This document shows positions 7,007-15,028 of a stretch of 29,756 nt of DNA, in pieces. How positions within the stretch are numbered: position 1 is the stretch's first letter; each line of letters opens with the position of its first letter. Source of the stretch: JAGOTP01 sp964600845 (GTDB lineage Bacteria > Patescibacteriota > Patescibacteriia > 2-12-FULL-60-25); NCBI GenBank assembly GCA_964600845.1, contig CAZRJW010000013.1, forward strand, positions 1-29,756. Reading direction: 5' to 3'. A program made the translations under genes and the position numbers. Below the pieces are notes generated by a model. It worked only from the letters and a program-made list of their open reading frames with translations. It had not been told where the DNA came from and did not search any database.

Positions 7007-9184
7007 ATGTACAAACGCCTCGCCATCGCCCTCTTCATGGTCCTGAGTTTGATCGTGAGCCCGTTCATGGGTTCCGTTGCCCAAGCTCTTTCAACACTTC
7101 CCTACGCCAACTCTCTCGTAAAGATAGATGGCAACCCAACCGTCTACTGGGTTGCAACAAATGGGAAGCGCTATGTCTTCCCAAATCCACGGACATTTTA
7201 TAGCTGGTTCAGTGGAGCAGACCTCGCAAGCGTTATCACGCTCAGCCCACAGCAGCTTGGCAGCATCACGATCGGTGGCAATGTCACCTATCGTCCAGGC
7301 GTGCGCTTGATCAAAGTCACAACCGATCCAAAAGTCTACGCTGTCGCCCGATATGGCGTACTGCGCTGGATCACAAGCGAAGCGCTGGCTGTGCAGTTGT
7401 ATGGCCAGAACTGGGCCCAGCAGGTTGATGACGTCCCAGATGAGTTCTTCACCAACTACCGCACAGGTGATGCTGTTTACACAGCTAGCCAGTTCAACGT
7501 GCAGTACGAAATGGGTCTGGCACGCAGCCCAAGCGACAACATCCCTGCAGCAGGAAACGATCCGTCGTATCCACCAAATAATCCTCCTAGTGCTATTTCT
7601 GGTGAACTGCTTTTGTCATTGAACAACGCAAATCCATCTGTCGGTGAATCGGTTGCATTCACCGCCCGTCTTGCAAACAGTACGAATTTCTCCTCCGATA
7701 TCACGCTGTCGATCTTCTCTATCACCGGAGAAACATTATTGGTCTGTACAAACAGCTTGTCCTGTACCCATAACTGGTATATGGATTCGAATCTCGCTGG
7801 TTTTGGCCGTAGCTACTATGCCCGCGTCACTCATCGAAACGGTCAGATGCGTGATTCAAACACCGTAACACTCCAGGTACGCGGCACATCAGCGAACAGC
7901 GGTCGTCCAACCGTGACCGTAAACAATGCCTATCCACGTATCGGCGAAACCGTAACACTGACTGCAACGGCGAATGATTTGAATGTGCAACAAGGCTCAC
8001 TTAGTCTCGCGACCCACCCAGAGGGAACGATTCTTCAAAGCTGTGCTAGCAACTACACTTGCACCTATAGCTTCGTAATGACGGAGGCGATTGCAAACAA
8101 CATGCGTACAAACAGTCAGGGCAGCTACGGCTACTACGCTCGCTTCTTCTATAGCAACCGAAGTAGCACCGATTCGCCAAACGTCGTCCGTGTCTACGCT
8201 CCCTCCGTACAGAACGCCTACACCCCAGCAACCTCACACGTGATCACATTTGATCGCTCTACGGTTCGTCCAGGTGAAAACTTCACGGTGACCGCTCGCT
8301 TGAGCCCAGATAGCACAGGCGCCCCGTACTATACGATCCGCATCTACGATCAATGGAATGTCCTGCAGCACACCTGTATCAATGTACGCACATGTGTCTT
8401 GCAGCAGACGCTCTCTCCAACTACAGATACAAGCCGCACCTATTATGCGAGCGCCATCGCTGACACTGGTCACTCGGTCGGCTCAGGCAACGCCACAATC
8501 CAGGTCATCCCCTCCATCAACTCCGCCGGTAACGGACGCTTGGGCAACAGCCAGCTCACCTTTAGCAAATCTAGCGACAACGTGATTACGCTCAGCCCAG
8601 AAATGACGGTGTACTCAGGCGCTATCCTCCGTATGGGTGCGACGATTGAGCCCGCTGCATCCAATGCACAAGGTTTCAAGATTGTTATTTCAGACAGAAA
8701 CGGAACCGTGCTCAATACCTGCAGCAATACCAATACGTGTTCCACTGAAACGCTCATGGTGAACACCGGGGCAGAAAATTACACAGCCGCCTACAAAGCA
8801 CGCGTAGAAGATGCCTTCGGTAGCTGGTACGAGACCCCCCTTTCGTCCGTCATTGTCCGCCCACAGCAATCAAACGCGTTCGACACGACATTGATCACCT
8901 CGCTCGGTCCAACAACCGTTCAGTCTGGTCAGACCTTCACACTGAAAGCTGAGGCTAAGAACTACAACACGTCCCTTGAGAACCTCGCCATCGCTTGGTA
9001 TCAAGAAGACGGCGCCTTGATCACGACCTGCTATGCCCGTTCCACGTGTGATGTCGGAACAAGCTATCCAGCCCTCAACGGAACAACGCGCACGATGCGT
9101 TTCTACGTCGAAGCCTGGGACACGATCCGCACGCGCGAGGGGAACGAGCGCAGCGATCTTCACACGGTGACGATCAAGCCTTAA
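7007..9184 (+). CDS. secreted surface protein with an N-terminal shared domain and five C-x5-C Ig-like repeats
   Basis: This 725-aa protein is a paralogue of its upstream neighbour. A signal peptide (1-27, ending VAQA) is followed by the shared domain at about 35-165 with TVYWVATNGKRYVFPN, FYSWFSGADL, GGNVTYRPG, KVYAVARYGVLRW and AVQLYGQNWA. Five Ig-like repeats follow, each with one C-x5-C pair: CTNSLSC, CASNYTC, CINVRTC, CSNTNTC, CYARSTC. A short Pro/Asn-rich linker joins the first domain to the repeats. No membrane anchor or sortase signal is visible at the C-terminus. It has its own promoter and terminator, so it is expressed separately from the first copy. Substrate or partner is unknown; a cell-envelope or attachment role is inferred from export and architecture. 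Confidence 0.85.
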   Translation: MYKRLAIALFMVLSLIVSPFMGSVAQALSTLPYANSLVKIDGNPTVYWVATNGKRYVFPNPRTFYSWFSGADLASVITLSPQQLGSITIGGNVTYRPGVRLIKVTTDPKVYAVARYGVLRWITSEALAVQLYGQNWAQQVDDVPDEFFTNYRTGDAVYTASQFNVQYEMGLARSPSDNIPAAGNDPSYPPNNPPSAISGELLLSLNNANPSVGESVAFTARLANSTNFSSDITLSIFSITGETLLVCTNSLSCTHNWYMDSNLAGFGRSYYARVTHRNGQMRDSNTVTLQVRGTSANSGRPTVTVNNAYPRIGETVTLTATANDLNVQQGSLSLATHPEGTILQSCASNYTCTYSFVMTEAIANNMRTNSQGSYGYYARFFYSNRSSTDSPNVVRVYAPSVQNAYTPATSHVITFDRSTVRPGENFTVTARLSPDSTGAPYYTIRIYDQWNVLQHTCINVRTCVLQQTLSPTTDTSRTYYASAIADTGHSVGSGNATIQVIPSINSAGNGRLGNSQLTFSKSSDNVITLSPEMTVYSGAILRMGATIEPAASNAQGFKIVISDRNGTVLNTCSNTNTCSTETLMVNTGAENYTAAYKARVEDAFGSWYETPLSSVIVRPQQSNAFDTTLITSLGPTTVQSGQTFTLKAEAKNYNTSLENLAIAWYQEDGALITTCYARSTCDVGTSYPALNGTTRTMRFYVEAWDTIRTREGNERSDLHTVTIKP

Positions 9185-9210
9185 GACAATCCCAAAAACT
9201 TAGGCGCTTC

Positions 9211-9262
9211 GACGATACAAAAAACACATCCCAACGGATGTGTTTTTTGTATCGTCTTTTTT
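9211..9262. terminator. bidirectional terminator between the surface protein and efp
   Basis: A 21-bp perfect stem (9211-9231 with 9236-9256) closes on a CAAC loop and is followed on the plus strand by six T. A-rich sequence inside the left arm gives a T run on the minus strand as well. Confidence 0.93.
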
Positions 9263-9264
9263 GC

Positions 9265-9828
9265 TTATTTCGCGCGTTCCACGTACTCCCCTGTCTCTGT
9301 ATTCACCACAATTTCTTCACCCTGCGTAATGAAGAGTGGCACACGGACCTTCATTCCCCCTTCGATCGTGGCTTCTTTGGTGACGTTTCCGCCAGCCGTA
9401 TTGCCTGCGACTGCTTCCATCGTTTCGGTAATTTTGAAGTTCATCTTACGTGGCAATTCGAGCGAGATCGCGCGTTCATCGAAGAGGGCGATATGGACGT
9501 CCAAGCCTTCGCGAAGGTACGTTCCCTGCTCGCCGACATCTTCATCCGACATGGTAACCTGTTCGTAGGACGCCTTGTCCATGAAGGTGTAGCCGGTGTT
9601 GTCGTGGAACAGGTACTGCATCGTGCGATGCTCGACCTCAACTAATGTGATGGTATCGGACATCTTATAGGTCACTTCGAGCATCTTGCCCGATTGGACG
9701 TTCTTGATGCGGGTGCGTACGAAGGCAGCGCCCTTCCCTGGGTTCACGTGCTGAAACTCGTTTACCACCCAGAGGCCCTGTGGGTCCTGGATAACAATTC
9801 CTTTTTTGATCTCGGATGGAGAAGCCAT
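9265..9828 (-). CDS. efp: elongation factor P
   Basis: EF-P enters the ribosomal E site and rescues ribosomes stalled at polyproline. The 187-aa protein has the usual length and three beta-barrel domains. The loop VNPGKGAAFVRTR places Lys32 at the position that is beta-lysylated in E. coli-type EF-P. The C-terminal domain shows the signature GGNVTKEATIEGGMKVRVPLF with EEIVVNTETGEYVER. The gene lies at the end of a minus-strand group that begins with epmA, whose product attaches the lysine, so the modified form is expected. The surface proteins in this window contain proline-rich stretches that could need it. No epmB is in the window. A 40-nt gap precedes the gene, without a convincing promoter. 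Confidence 0.96.
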   Translation of the reverse strand: MASPSEIKKGIVIQDPQGLWVVNEFQHVNPGKGAAFVRTRIKNVQSGKMLEVTYKMSDTITLVEVEHRTMQYLFHDNTGYTFMDKASYEQVTMSDEDVGEQGTYLREGLDVHIALFDERAISLELPRKMNFKITETMEAVAGNTAGGNVTKEATIEGGMKVRVPLFITQGEEIVVNTETGEYVERAK

Positions 9829-9868
9829 AGATAATGCAATAGAATGACGAAACTTGGCCTAGTTTGGC

Positions 9869-10123
9869 CTAAAATAGGCGCGGCGTCAACGGGACCTGTT
9901 CTTCTGTGAATTCAGAGAATCCATGCTTTGCCAGTGCTGTATCACGCACCCACTCACCTCGCATCGCTCCCTCTAATGAATACAAAGGGGGCGTTAGCAG
10001 TGCAAAATCAGCCATTCCATTAATCTGAACGACAAGCGTTCTTCCCCCCAAATCATCCAAATACGCAACGGGCGTCAACGTTGGCTCAGGGGGAAGAATC
10101 TCTTGCGCGAGTTCGTTTTTCAT
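9869..10123 (-). CDS. 84-aa hypothetical protein between the ART-like gene and efp
   Basis: I do not recognise this protein. It is small and acidic, begins MKNELAQEILPPEPTLTP and has a compact hydrophobic core (GGRTLVVQINGMADFALL). No signal peptide, membrane helix or metal motif is visible. Its ATG lies 9 nt after the stop of the 737-aa ART-like gene, so the two are almost certainly cotranscribed. Such tight coupling of a small protein behind a putative enzyme is seen in toxin-immunity and enzyme-chaperone pairs, but nothing in its sequence proves either. A housekeeping role linked to EF-P is also possible. Confidence 0.75.
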   Translation of the reverse strand: MKNELAQEILPPEPTLTPVAYLDDLGGRTLVVQINGMADFALLTPPLYSLEGAMRGEWVRDTALAKHGFSEFTEEQVPLTPRLF

Positions 10124-10132
10124 AGAGTGATC

Positions 10133-12346
10133 TTAAGAGGAGTGAACTGGTTCATCGACAAACTCTATCTTCATGGCGGGGAATTTCTCCATCACACTCT
10201 CCACTTCTGATTTAAACCTTGTTGAAACAACGATCGCTTCAATTTCGTCGACATTCACCCCACCTAAAATCTGACATTCAACATAGCGTTTATCCGTACT
10301 TCCTCGCTGTCTCATTTGGAGAACATTTTGCGTCTTCACCCACAAAGCATCTTCATACAGATACCGGTTATCGTCCATGTTGTCACGATATTCGAAGGAA
10401 TCTCCATCTACACACGTAACGCGAGGAGCGATCGTCGCTTTTTTCAAACGTAAGCAGATATTGCCATAGCTTGGAGCGGCTCCAAAACGATCCTCCTCAC
10501 CGCCTGAAGCAATTGCCCCGTAGATGGCGGGTGAATCTTGATAAAACTCCAAATTTCGAATTCCAAGAAGCTTTTCTGCGTCATACCTTCTTTCAAGATA
10601 ACTTGCTCCTTTCTCCGCTCCTTCTTCAAAGGCGCTCTTAACTCTTCCTGCTGCAAGGATCGCCTCTAACGCTCCGACCGGAACGTTGATTGTGATCTGA
10701 TTATTCTTCAACATCTCTTCATAGACGTTCTGGACCGATTCGCGAGAGAACGCTTGAGCAAGCTCATTCTGAATCCGCTCCGCATTTCGTCGAGACGTTT
10801 CCCGTATTTTTTCTTGCAACGCTTCTCCTCGTTGATCCAGCCCTTCGGCCCGGCGCCCAGCAACCGCTGGATCATACATTAATGATCTGTGATCGTACGT
10901 CTTCTCACGCAAATCCGCAGGAAAACTTTCGAAAATACGCCGAGCGTCGGCTGCTGGTAGCTTCGAAAAGGCTGCGTTGAAGGCATCTGCAATTTTTTTC
11001 CGCTCTGAATCAGCCGAAGGTGCATTCTCTTTACGCAGCATATTCAGCACTGGTTCCACTTGCTGTAAAAAAAGATCTGAAAATTCTTGCGCCTTGAGAA
11101 GGCGATCAATCGCCTTTGCCTCCGCCGCCGCTTTACGTAAACCTTCAAATTTTCCTTCAGGGATGTTCGCTGCCTGTTTTTCTAGTATCGGGTTAACAAA
11201 AGCCGGGTGAAGGCCAGCTTTAACCAATGCTTCACATACAGACAGGAAGCGTTCAATTGATAGATCCTCTCTTTCTGACAGATCGATTACCCCTTTCTCT
11301 ATCAGGGGGCGCTCAAGTTCTTTTCGATAGACGTCCTCTTCTCCAAATGAAGTTGCGAGTATTTCAAGCGCACGAAGCCTCTGAGTGGTAGGGAGCTCTC
11401 GATTCGCCAAGTCTTCGCTGGCAACATCCAGGAGAAACTGTTGCTCCATGGAACGGATCTTCTCTGGTTTTTGCGTCTGGTACTCTTCATCGGTTGCAAT
11501 GAAAGCCTGTAGTTGACGCAAGCGCTTCTTTGCATTGAAGGCTCCCGACTTCACTAATCGATCTACGATGCCTGATTTTAAATACCGTAAGTTGAGATGA
11601 TGGAGACTGTTCGGTAGCTCATCCATCTCATCAGCCTGATCCCCCAGCCAAGAAAGAAGTTCCAAAGCTGGGGTTATCTCTTCTTCTGGGACAAGACGAA
11701 AAGCTTCCTGGACCTCATCTTCGGAAGCGCCACTCGCATCCAAACGTAGAAGATTCGCTTTTTCAGTTAGTTGGTTTAACAGATCAACCATCAGTTGAGC
11801 TTTTTGATTGATTTCCTGCTTCTTTTCCACTGAAACAATCTTTTTCTCGTGAACCTCGCCTCCGGAAGAAGGGGCTGCTTCATCCACGGATGACGGCTGT
11901 TCTAAAAATGCGATAATTTCCTCTGCTACAGGGCCGATCTTCGCCCTACTCGGATCAATAATTGAGACCACCTCGACTGGACTGAATTGTTGTACGAGCG
12001 AACGAAAAAAACCTCTTTTCGCTTGGGGCGAACACCCTGAAGAGATTCGTCTTGTTTCATCAATAACCCAACGCAGTAGTTCTGCTTTTTGGCTCATCGT
12101 GACCCGTAGCCGATCCCCTATTTGATCTCTCAAATGCCCAATGACTCGATCGAACTCTTCTTCTGCCCCTTTTTCTTCAGAAAAAAGTACTTTTAGCTCC
12201 GGATTCCTGACTCTTTGCTCTAACGCGTTAAATTCTGTTTTAAACAAAGGAAGCGCGTCCTCCTGTGAGAGAAGTCTTGTTTCCGACGTCTTCGGCGTCT
12301 CAACCATCGGCTGATCTACTGTAATAGGAGCACCTTCCCAAGGCAT
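10133..12346 (-). CDS. 737-aa helical protein with an ADP-ribosyltransferase-like C-terminal domain
   Basis: Residues 1-550 are rich in Glu, Lys, Leu and Arg and look helical, with no recognised domain and no signal peptide. Residues about 554-737 look folded and resemble DUF3626/ADP-ribosyltransferase-type domains in layout: LEAILAAGRVKSAFE with Arg568, AIYGAIASGG at about 607, PSYGNICLRLKK at about 625, VDGDSF at about 646, then RYVECQILGGV with Glu690 and Gln692, and a C-terminal IEAIVV strand. This order (Arg, then a Tyr-Gly turn, then a late E-x-Q) is what an ART fold would show. The gene sits 21 nt after epmA and has its own extended -10 promoter. The reaction and target are unknown; the family link is from memory and needs a profile search. 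Confidence 0.6.
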   Translation of the reverse strand: MPWEGAPITVDQPMVETPKTSETRLLSQEDALPLFKTEFNALEQRVRNPELKVLFSEEKGAEEEFDRVIGHLRDQIGDRLRVTMSQKAELLRWVIDETRRISSGCSPQAKRGFFRSLVQQFSPVEVVSIIDPSRAKIGPVAEEIIAFLEQPSSVDEAAPSSGGEVHEKKIVSVEKKQEINQKAQLMVDLLNQLTEKANLLRLDASGASEDEVQEAFRLVPEEEITPALELLSWLGDQADEMDELPNSLHHLNLRYLKSGIVDRLVKSGAFNAKKRLRQLQAFIATDEEYQTQKPEKIRSMEQQFLLDVASEDLANRELPTTQRLRALEILATSFGEEDVYRKELERPLIEKGVIDLSEREDLSIERFLSVCEALVKAGLHPAFVNPILEKQAANIPEGKFEGLRKAAAEAKAIDRLLKAQEFSDLFLQQVEPVLNMLRKENAPSADSERKKIADAFNAAFSKLPAADARRIFESFPADLREKTYDHRSLMYDPAVAGRRAEGLDQRGEALQEKIRETSRRNAERIQNELAQAFSRESVQNVYEEMLKNNQITINVPVGALEAILAAGRVKSAFEEGAEKGASYLERRYDAEKLLGIRNLEFYQDSPAIYGAIASGGEEDRFGAAPSYGNICLRLKKATIAPRVTCVDGDSFEYRDNMDDNRYLYEDALWVKTQNVLQMRQRGSTDKRYVECQILGGVNVDEIEAIVVSTRFKSEVESVMEKFPAMKIEFVDEPVHSS

Positions 12347-12355
12347 ACGAAAAAA

Positions 12356-12364
12356 ATTATACCA
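12356..12364 (-). promoter_or_regulatory. extended -10 promoter of the ART-like gene
   Basis: The minus strand reads TGGTATAAT, a perfect -10 box with the TGn extension, 9 nt before the ATG at 12346. It lets the gene be expressed independently of epmA with almost no leader. Confidence 0.65.
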
Positions 12365-12367
12365 CGC

Positions 12368-13399
12368 CTAACCTAAAAATCGCTCACGAATTGGCACTGG
12401 CATCAGCTCTGAAATCGACTTCACCCCCGTCAGGGCCATTACGAGACGATCCACCCCAAATGCAATGCCGGCTGCATCTCCCATCTTGGGTAGACACTCG
12501 ATAAATCGTTCATCGATTGGCCATATTTCTTTCCCAAGTGACTTTCGAAGGTCCTGTTCTTCTACGAATCTTGCTCGCTGTTCGACTGGGTTCGACAGTT
12601 CTGCGAAGCCGTTCGCCAACTCTAAATCACCGAAGTAAAACTCTGTTCGTAACGCGTAACGCGGATCCGTTGGGTGCTTGCGTGCGAGCGCGGCCATCGA
12701 GGCAGGGTAGTTATAGAGGAAGGTCGGCTGAAGTGTTCGGCCCGGACCTTTCCCGCTCCAACCAAGATGTGGCTCAACTTCCGTTAAAAAAATACGGAAG
12801 AATAAATCGTCCCAGGTATCTGCTTCCCCCACTGGCATCCCTCGCTCTTTAACAAGTGTCGCCATCGCTGCCTTATCTTCCAAGACACTATCAAGATCAA
12901 CATTCGCATATTCCTTCATCGCTTCTGCAACCGTGAGACGTCGGAACGTACGCTCCATCCAACCACGATCCTGAATTCCAGCTGTACCCGCTTCCGTCGT
13001 AAACCATTGCTTTGCCACCGCTTTCACCAACCCTTCTGTATCCTGAAATAATTCTTCCAGTCCCGCATCGCGGCGATACCATTCGATCATCAAAAACTCG
13101 ACATCATGCGTCCCATCCCAGGGTTCGCTATTGCGGAAGCAAGGACCAAGATCGTAGACCTTCTCGAACCCAGCCGCGAGCAGTTTTTTCATCGCATACT
13201 CTGGCGATGTGATCAGTGCACCGCGGTGTTTCGTCCCGTTCTGTTCTTCGATCTCGGACCAGAGTGGTTCGAGATACGGTTCTTGCCCCGGAAGGCCAAC
13301 CAAACGGGGCGTATGGAATTCAACGAAATCCTGGTCGTCAAAATAACGACGAACAAGTTTCGTGATCTGGGAACGCGCGAGCAGCAAAGACGGATTCAT
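12368..13399 (-). CDS. epmA: elongation factor P-lysine ligase EpmA (GenX/PoxA)
   Basis: EpmA is a truncated class II lysyl-tRNA synthetase that activates lysine (preferably (R)-beta-lysine) and joins it to the conserved EF-P lysine. The 343-aa product lacks the anticodon-binding domain and consists of the catalytic core only, as expected for EpmA (about 325 aa). Visible are TPRLVGLPGQEPYLEP, SPEYAMKKLLAAGFEKVYDL, motif 2 CFRNSEP, the HDVEFLMIEWYRRDAG segment, and motif 3 GIAFGVDRLVMALTG near the C-terminus. efp lies in the same group about 2.5 kb downstream, which supports the assignment over a lysyl-tRNA synthetase. A promoter at 13407-13435 puts the transcript start at or next to the ATG. 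Confidence 0.92.
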   Translation of the reverse strand: MNPSLLLARSQITKLVRRYFDDQDFVEFHTPRLVGLPGQEPYLEPLWSEIEEQNGTKHRGALITSPEYAMKKLLAAGFEKVYDLGPCFRNSEPWDGTHDVEFLMIEWYRRDAGLEELFQDTEGLVKAVAKQWFTTEAGTAGIQDRGWMERTFRRLTVAEAMKEYANVDLDSVLEDKAAMATLVKERGMPVGEADTWDDLFFRIFLTEVEPHLGWSGKGPGRTLQPTFLYNYPASMAALARKHPTDPRYALRTEFYFGDLELANGFAELSNPVEQRARFVEEQDLRKSLGKEIWPIDERFIECLPKMGDAAGIAFGVDRLVMALTGVKSISELMPVPIRERFLG

Positions 13400-13406
13400 G
13401 TTCGAT

Positions 13407-13435
13407 ATCCTATAGAGAAAGGCTTATTTCGTCGA
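13407..13435 (-). promoter_or_regulatory. promoter of the epmA operon, leaderless start
   Basis: On the minus strand TCGACG (13430-13435), 17 nt and TAGGAT (13407-13412) precede the epmA ATG by 7 nt. The same -10 sequence TAGGAT is used by rpsF. Confidence 0.55.
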
Positions 13436-13460
13436 CTCAGGCGTTAGAGAAAGATAGACG

Positions 13461-14204
13461 TTAGTTCAACGTGTCCCAATGAAGATCGAATATCAAACGA
13501 TGCGTCTCCATAAGCGCTGCGTCATCCATTAACACGGCACGCGGGCGACCATAGTCATCCATAGAGATCATCGCAACCTTCGTGCCGTAGATCAAAATGT
13601 AGGTTGGAGCCGAAACGGTGGTCGATAGATGCTTGCGCTCATCCAAGCCCTGTACCTGACCACGACCGCCGATACCGAGCGCACGAACACGAATGCCTGC
13701 CTCGATGCGATCTTGTGTGAATGTCGGGTAGGCTTCGTGCAAGACCGGTGACAACAAATTGTTTGAGTAGATCCGATACATCTTGTTTTTCTCTTTGCGC
13801 ATCACCTGCAAAACATCCTCCAGGATCGCGCGTACACCCTTGTGAAACTGATAAAAATGAACGGTCGCCATGAGCTTTGATTTTCCTGTTCGTAGGCGTA
13901 ATTCATCGATCCCCTTTTTTAATTCATCACGCGCACCGGACAGTTGTGCCAACTGATCATCCGCCATAGAAAGCAGTACATCTGGGTCGAGAGCAGCATA
14001 GGCTTCTCGCGTATGATCTTTGTAATACGTCACCAATCCTCGGTCGATCAGAAGACGAAGCAGCTCATGTGTTGTCTGACGATTAATCTTTGACGCCTCC
14101 GCAACCTGGCGAATGGAAGAGGCGCCGCGCTCAAGTAATGCGAGATACACGCGAACCGCTTTCTCGGACAGATTGAATTCTGTGAGCAACTTCTCGGTAA
14201 ACAT
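13461..14204 (-). CDS. TrmB-family transcriptional regulator
   Basis: An N-terminal winged helix-turn-helix (about residues 10-75) reads FNLSEKAVRVYLALLERG, then SIRQVAEASKINRQTTHEL and LLIDRGLVTYY, the typical TrmB pattern. A helical linker follows and then a C-terminal sensor-like domain (about 105-247) of the kind that binds a small ligand in TrmB proteins. Two ATGs are possible: 14210 and 14204. The promoter at 14212-14239 puts the transcript start at about 14205, favouring the second. The gene is divergent from the HAD-yvcK pair. Inverted repeats in the shared upstream region could be its operator. The ligand is unknown; sugars are usual in archaeal TrmB. Confidence 0.88.
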   Translation of the reverse strand: MFTEKLLTEFNLSEKAVRVYLALLERGASSIRQVAEASKINRQTTHELLRLLIDRGLVTYYKDHTREAYAALDPDVLLSMADDQLAQLSGARDELKKGIDELRLRTGKSKLMATVHFYQFHKGVRAILEDVLQVMRKEKNKMYRIYSNNLLSPVLHEAYPTFTQDRIEAGIRVRALGIGGRGQVQGLDERKHLSTTVSAPTYILIYGTKVAMISMDDYGRPRAVLMDDAALMETHRLIFDLHWDTLN

Positions 14205-14211
14205 GTGCATA

Positions 14212-14239
14212 AGTTCACATGCGATCCACGATATGTCAA
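14212..14239 (-). promoter_or_regulatory. promoter of the TrmB-like regulator
   Basis: On the minus strand a perfect TTGACA (14234-14239), a 16-nt spacer and TGAACT (14212-14217) lead directly into the start codons. Confidence 0.55.
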
Positions 14240-14245
14240 AAAATA

Positions 14246-14264
14246 AATGACATTTTCAGTCATT
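14246..14264. promoter_or_regulatory. palindromic site, candidate TrmB operator
   Basis: AATGAC and GTCATT are separated by 7 nt just upstream of the -35 box of the regulator. An overlapping pair, TGTCA at 14234-14238 and TGACA at 14248-14252, repeats the same half site. Spacing suits a dimeric winged-helix protein; the link to the neighbouring regulator is inference. Confidence 0.4.
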
Positions 14265-14389
14265 CTGATCCTATATTCATTACATTTTATCATCTGGCAG
14301 TTTTTTACTGACACTAGTTCATAGAAGAACACTCGCTATCGGATCATCCTATCTCTGTCTCTGCAGAGACGGAAAGGATAAGTACAGTC

Positions 14390-15028
14390 ATGAAGCATAA
14401 AGTAGACATCTTCTTTGATCTTGATAAAACGCTCTTCGATAGCGATGCTCTCGTAGCCTGCATTCGAGAAGATCTCGAGCGATTCGGTAAAACGCGCGAA
14501 GAGATCGAGCACACGTCCAAACAGGCGAGCGCTCAAGGCTACTCGTTCGAGAAGCATCTGGGGTTCCTTAGATTCAAGAAGGACTTCATCAAGGAACGGG
14601 CAGAGCTCTATCGGGCGCTTCTCAGCGCTGGAGATCAATTCCTCTTCCCTGGCGTCGAAGACGGCATGCAGCGACTCAGCCAGCTCGCCACCTGCCATCT
14701 CCTCACGTTCGGCCTGCCGCGTTATCAGCGTGAAAAGGCACGGGGCATCGTGGCATTCCAAGGTCTATTCACGACTCAACACTTTGTCTGGCGAGAGCGG
14801 ACGAAGGGGGATGTCCTCAAGCAGTATGGACCACAGAACGCCGTCTACTTCGTCGATGATACGCCCGAACATCTCGTCGACGCACGAATGAAGGCACCTT
14901 GGGTTCACTGCATCCGCATGGCTTGGCCGGGGAAGCGTTTCGTTGCCCATCAGAGCGACGGGATCGATTGGCTTGTCGTTCATTCACTGGAAACGATCGT
15001 AAAGATCATCGAAGGAATCACTCTATGA
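14390..15028 (+). CDS. HAD-superfamily hydrolase
   Basis: The 212-aa protein has the HAD motifs in order: FFDLDKTLFDSD with the nucleophile Asp10 and Asp12, LLTFGLPRYQREK (motif II with Thr, then the Lys region), and YFVDDTPEHLVDA with the acidic pair that binds magnesium. A helical cap lies between the first two. It should be a small-molecule phosphatase in the cytosol; the substrate is unknown. AAAGGA lies 11 nt before the ATG, a weak Shine-Dalgarno site. The stop overlaps the start of yvcK (ATGA), so translation of the two is coupled. The upstream 180 nt are shared with the divergent TrmB-like gene. Confidence 0.88.
   Translation: MKHKVDIFFDLDKTLFDSDALVACIREDLERFGKTREEIEHTSKQASAQGYSFEKHLGFLRFKKDFIKERAELYRALLSAGDQFLFPGVEDGMQRLSQLATCHLLTFGLPRYQREKARGIVAFQGLFTTQHFVWRERTKGDVLKQYGPQNAVYFVDDTPEHLVDARMKAPWVHCIRMAWPGKRFVAHQSDGIDWLVVHSLETIVKIIEGITL

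Noticed and set aside
9238..9645. 135-codon plus-strand ORF
   Set aside because: It is antisense to efp.
14357..14370. GTCTCTGCAGAGAC palindrome before the HAD gene
   Set aside because: It is a short perfect palindrome with no second copy in the shared promoter region and no clear place relative to a promoter; too little to call an operator.
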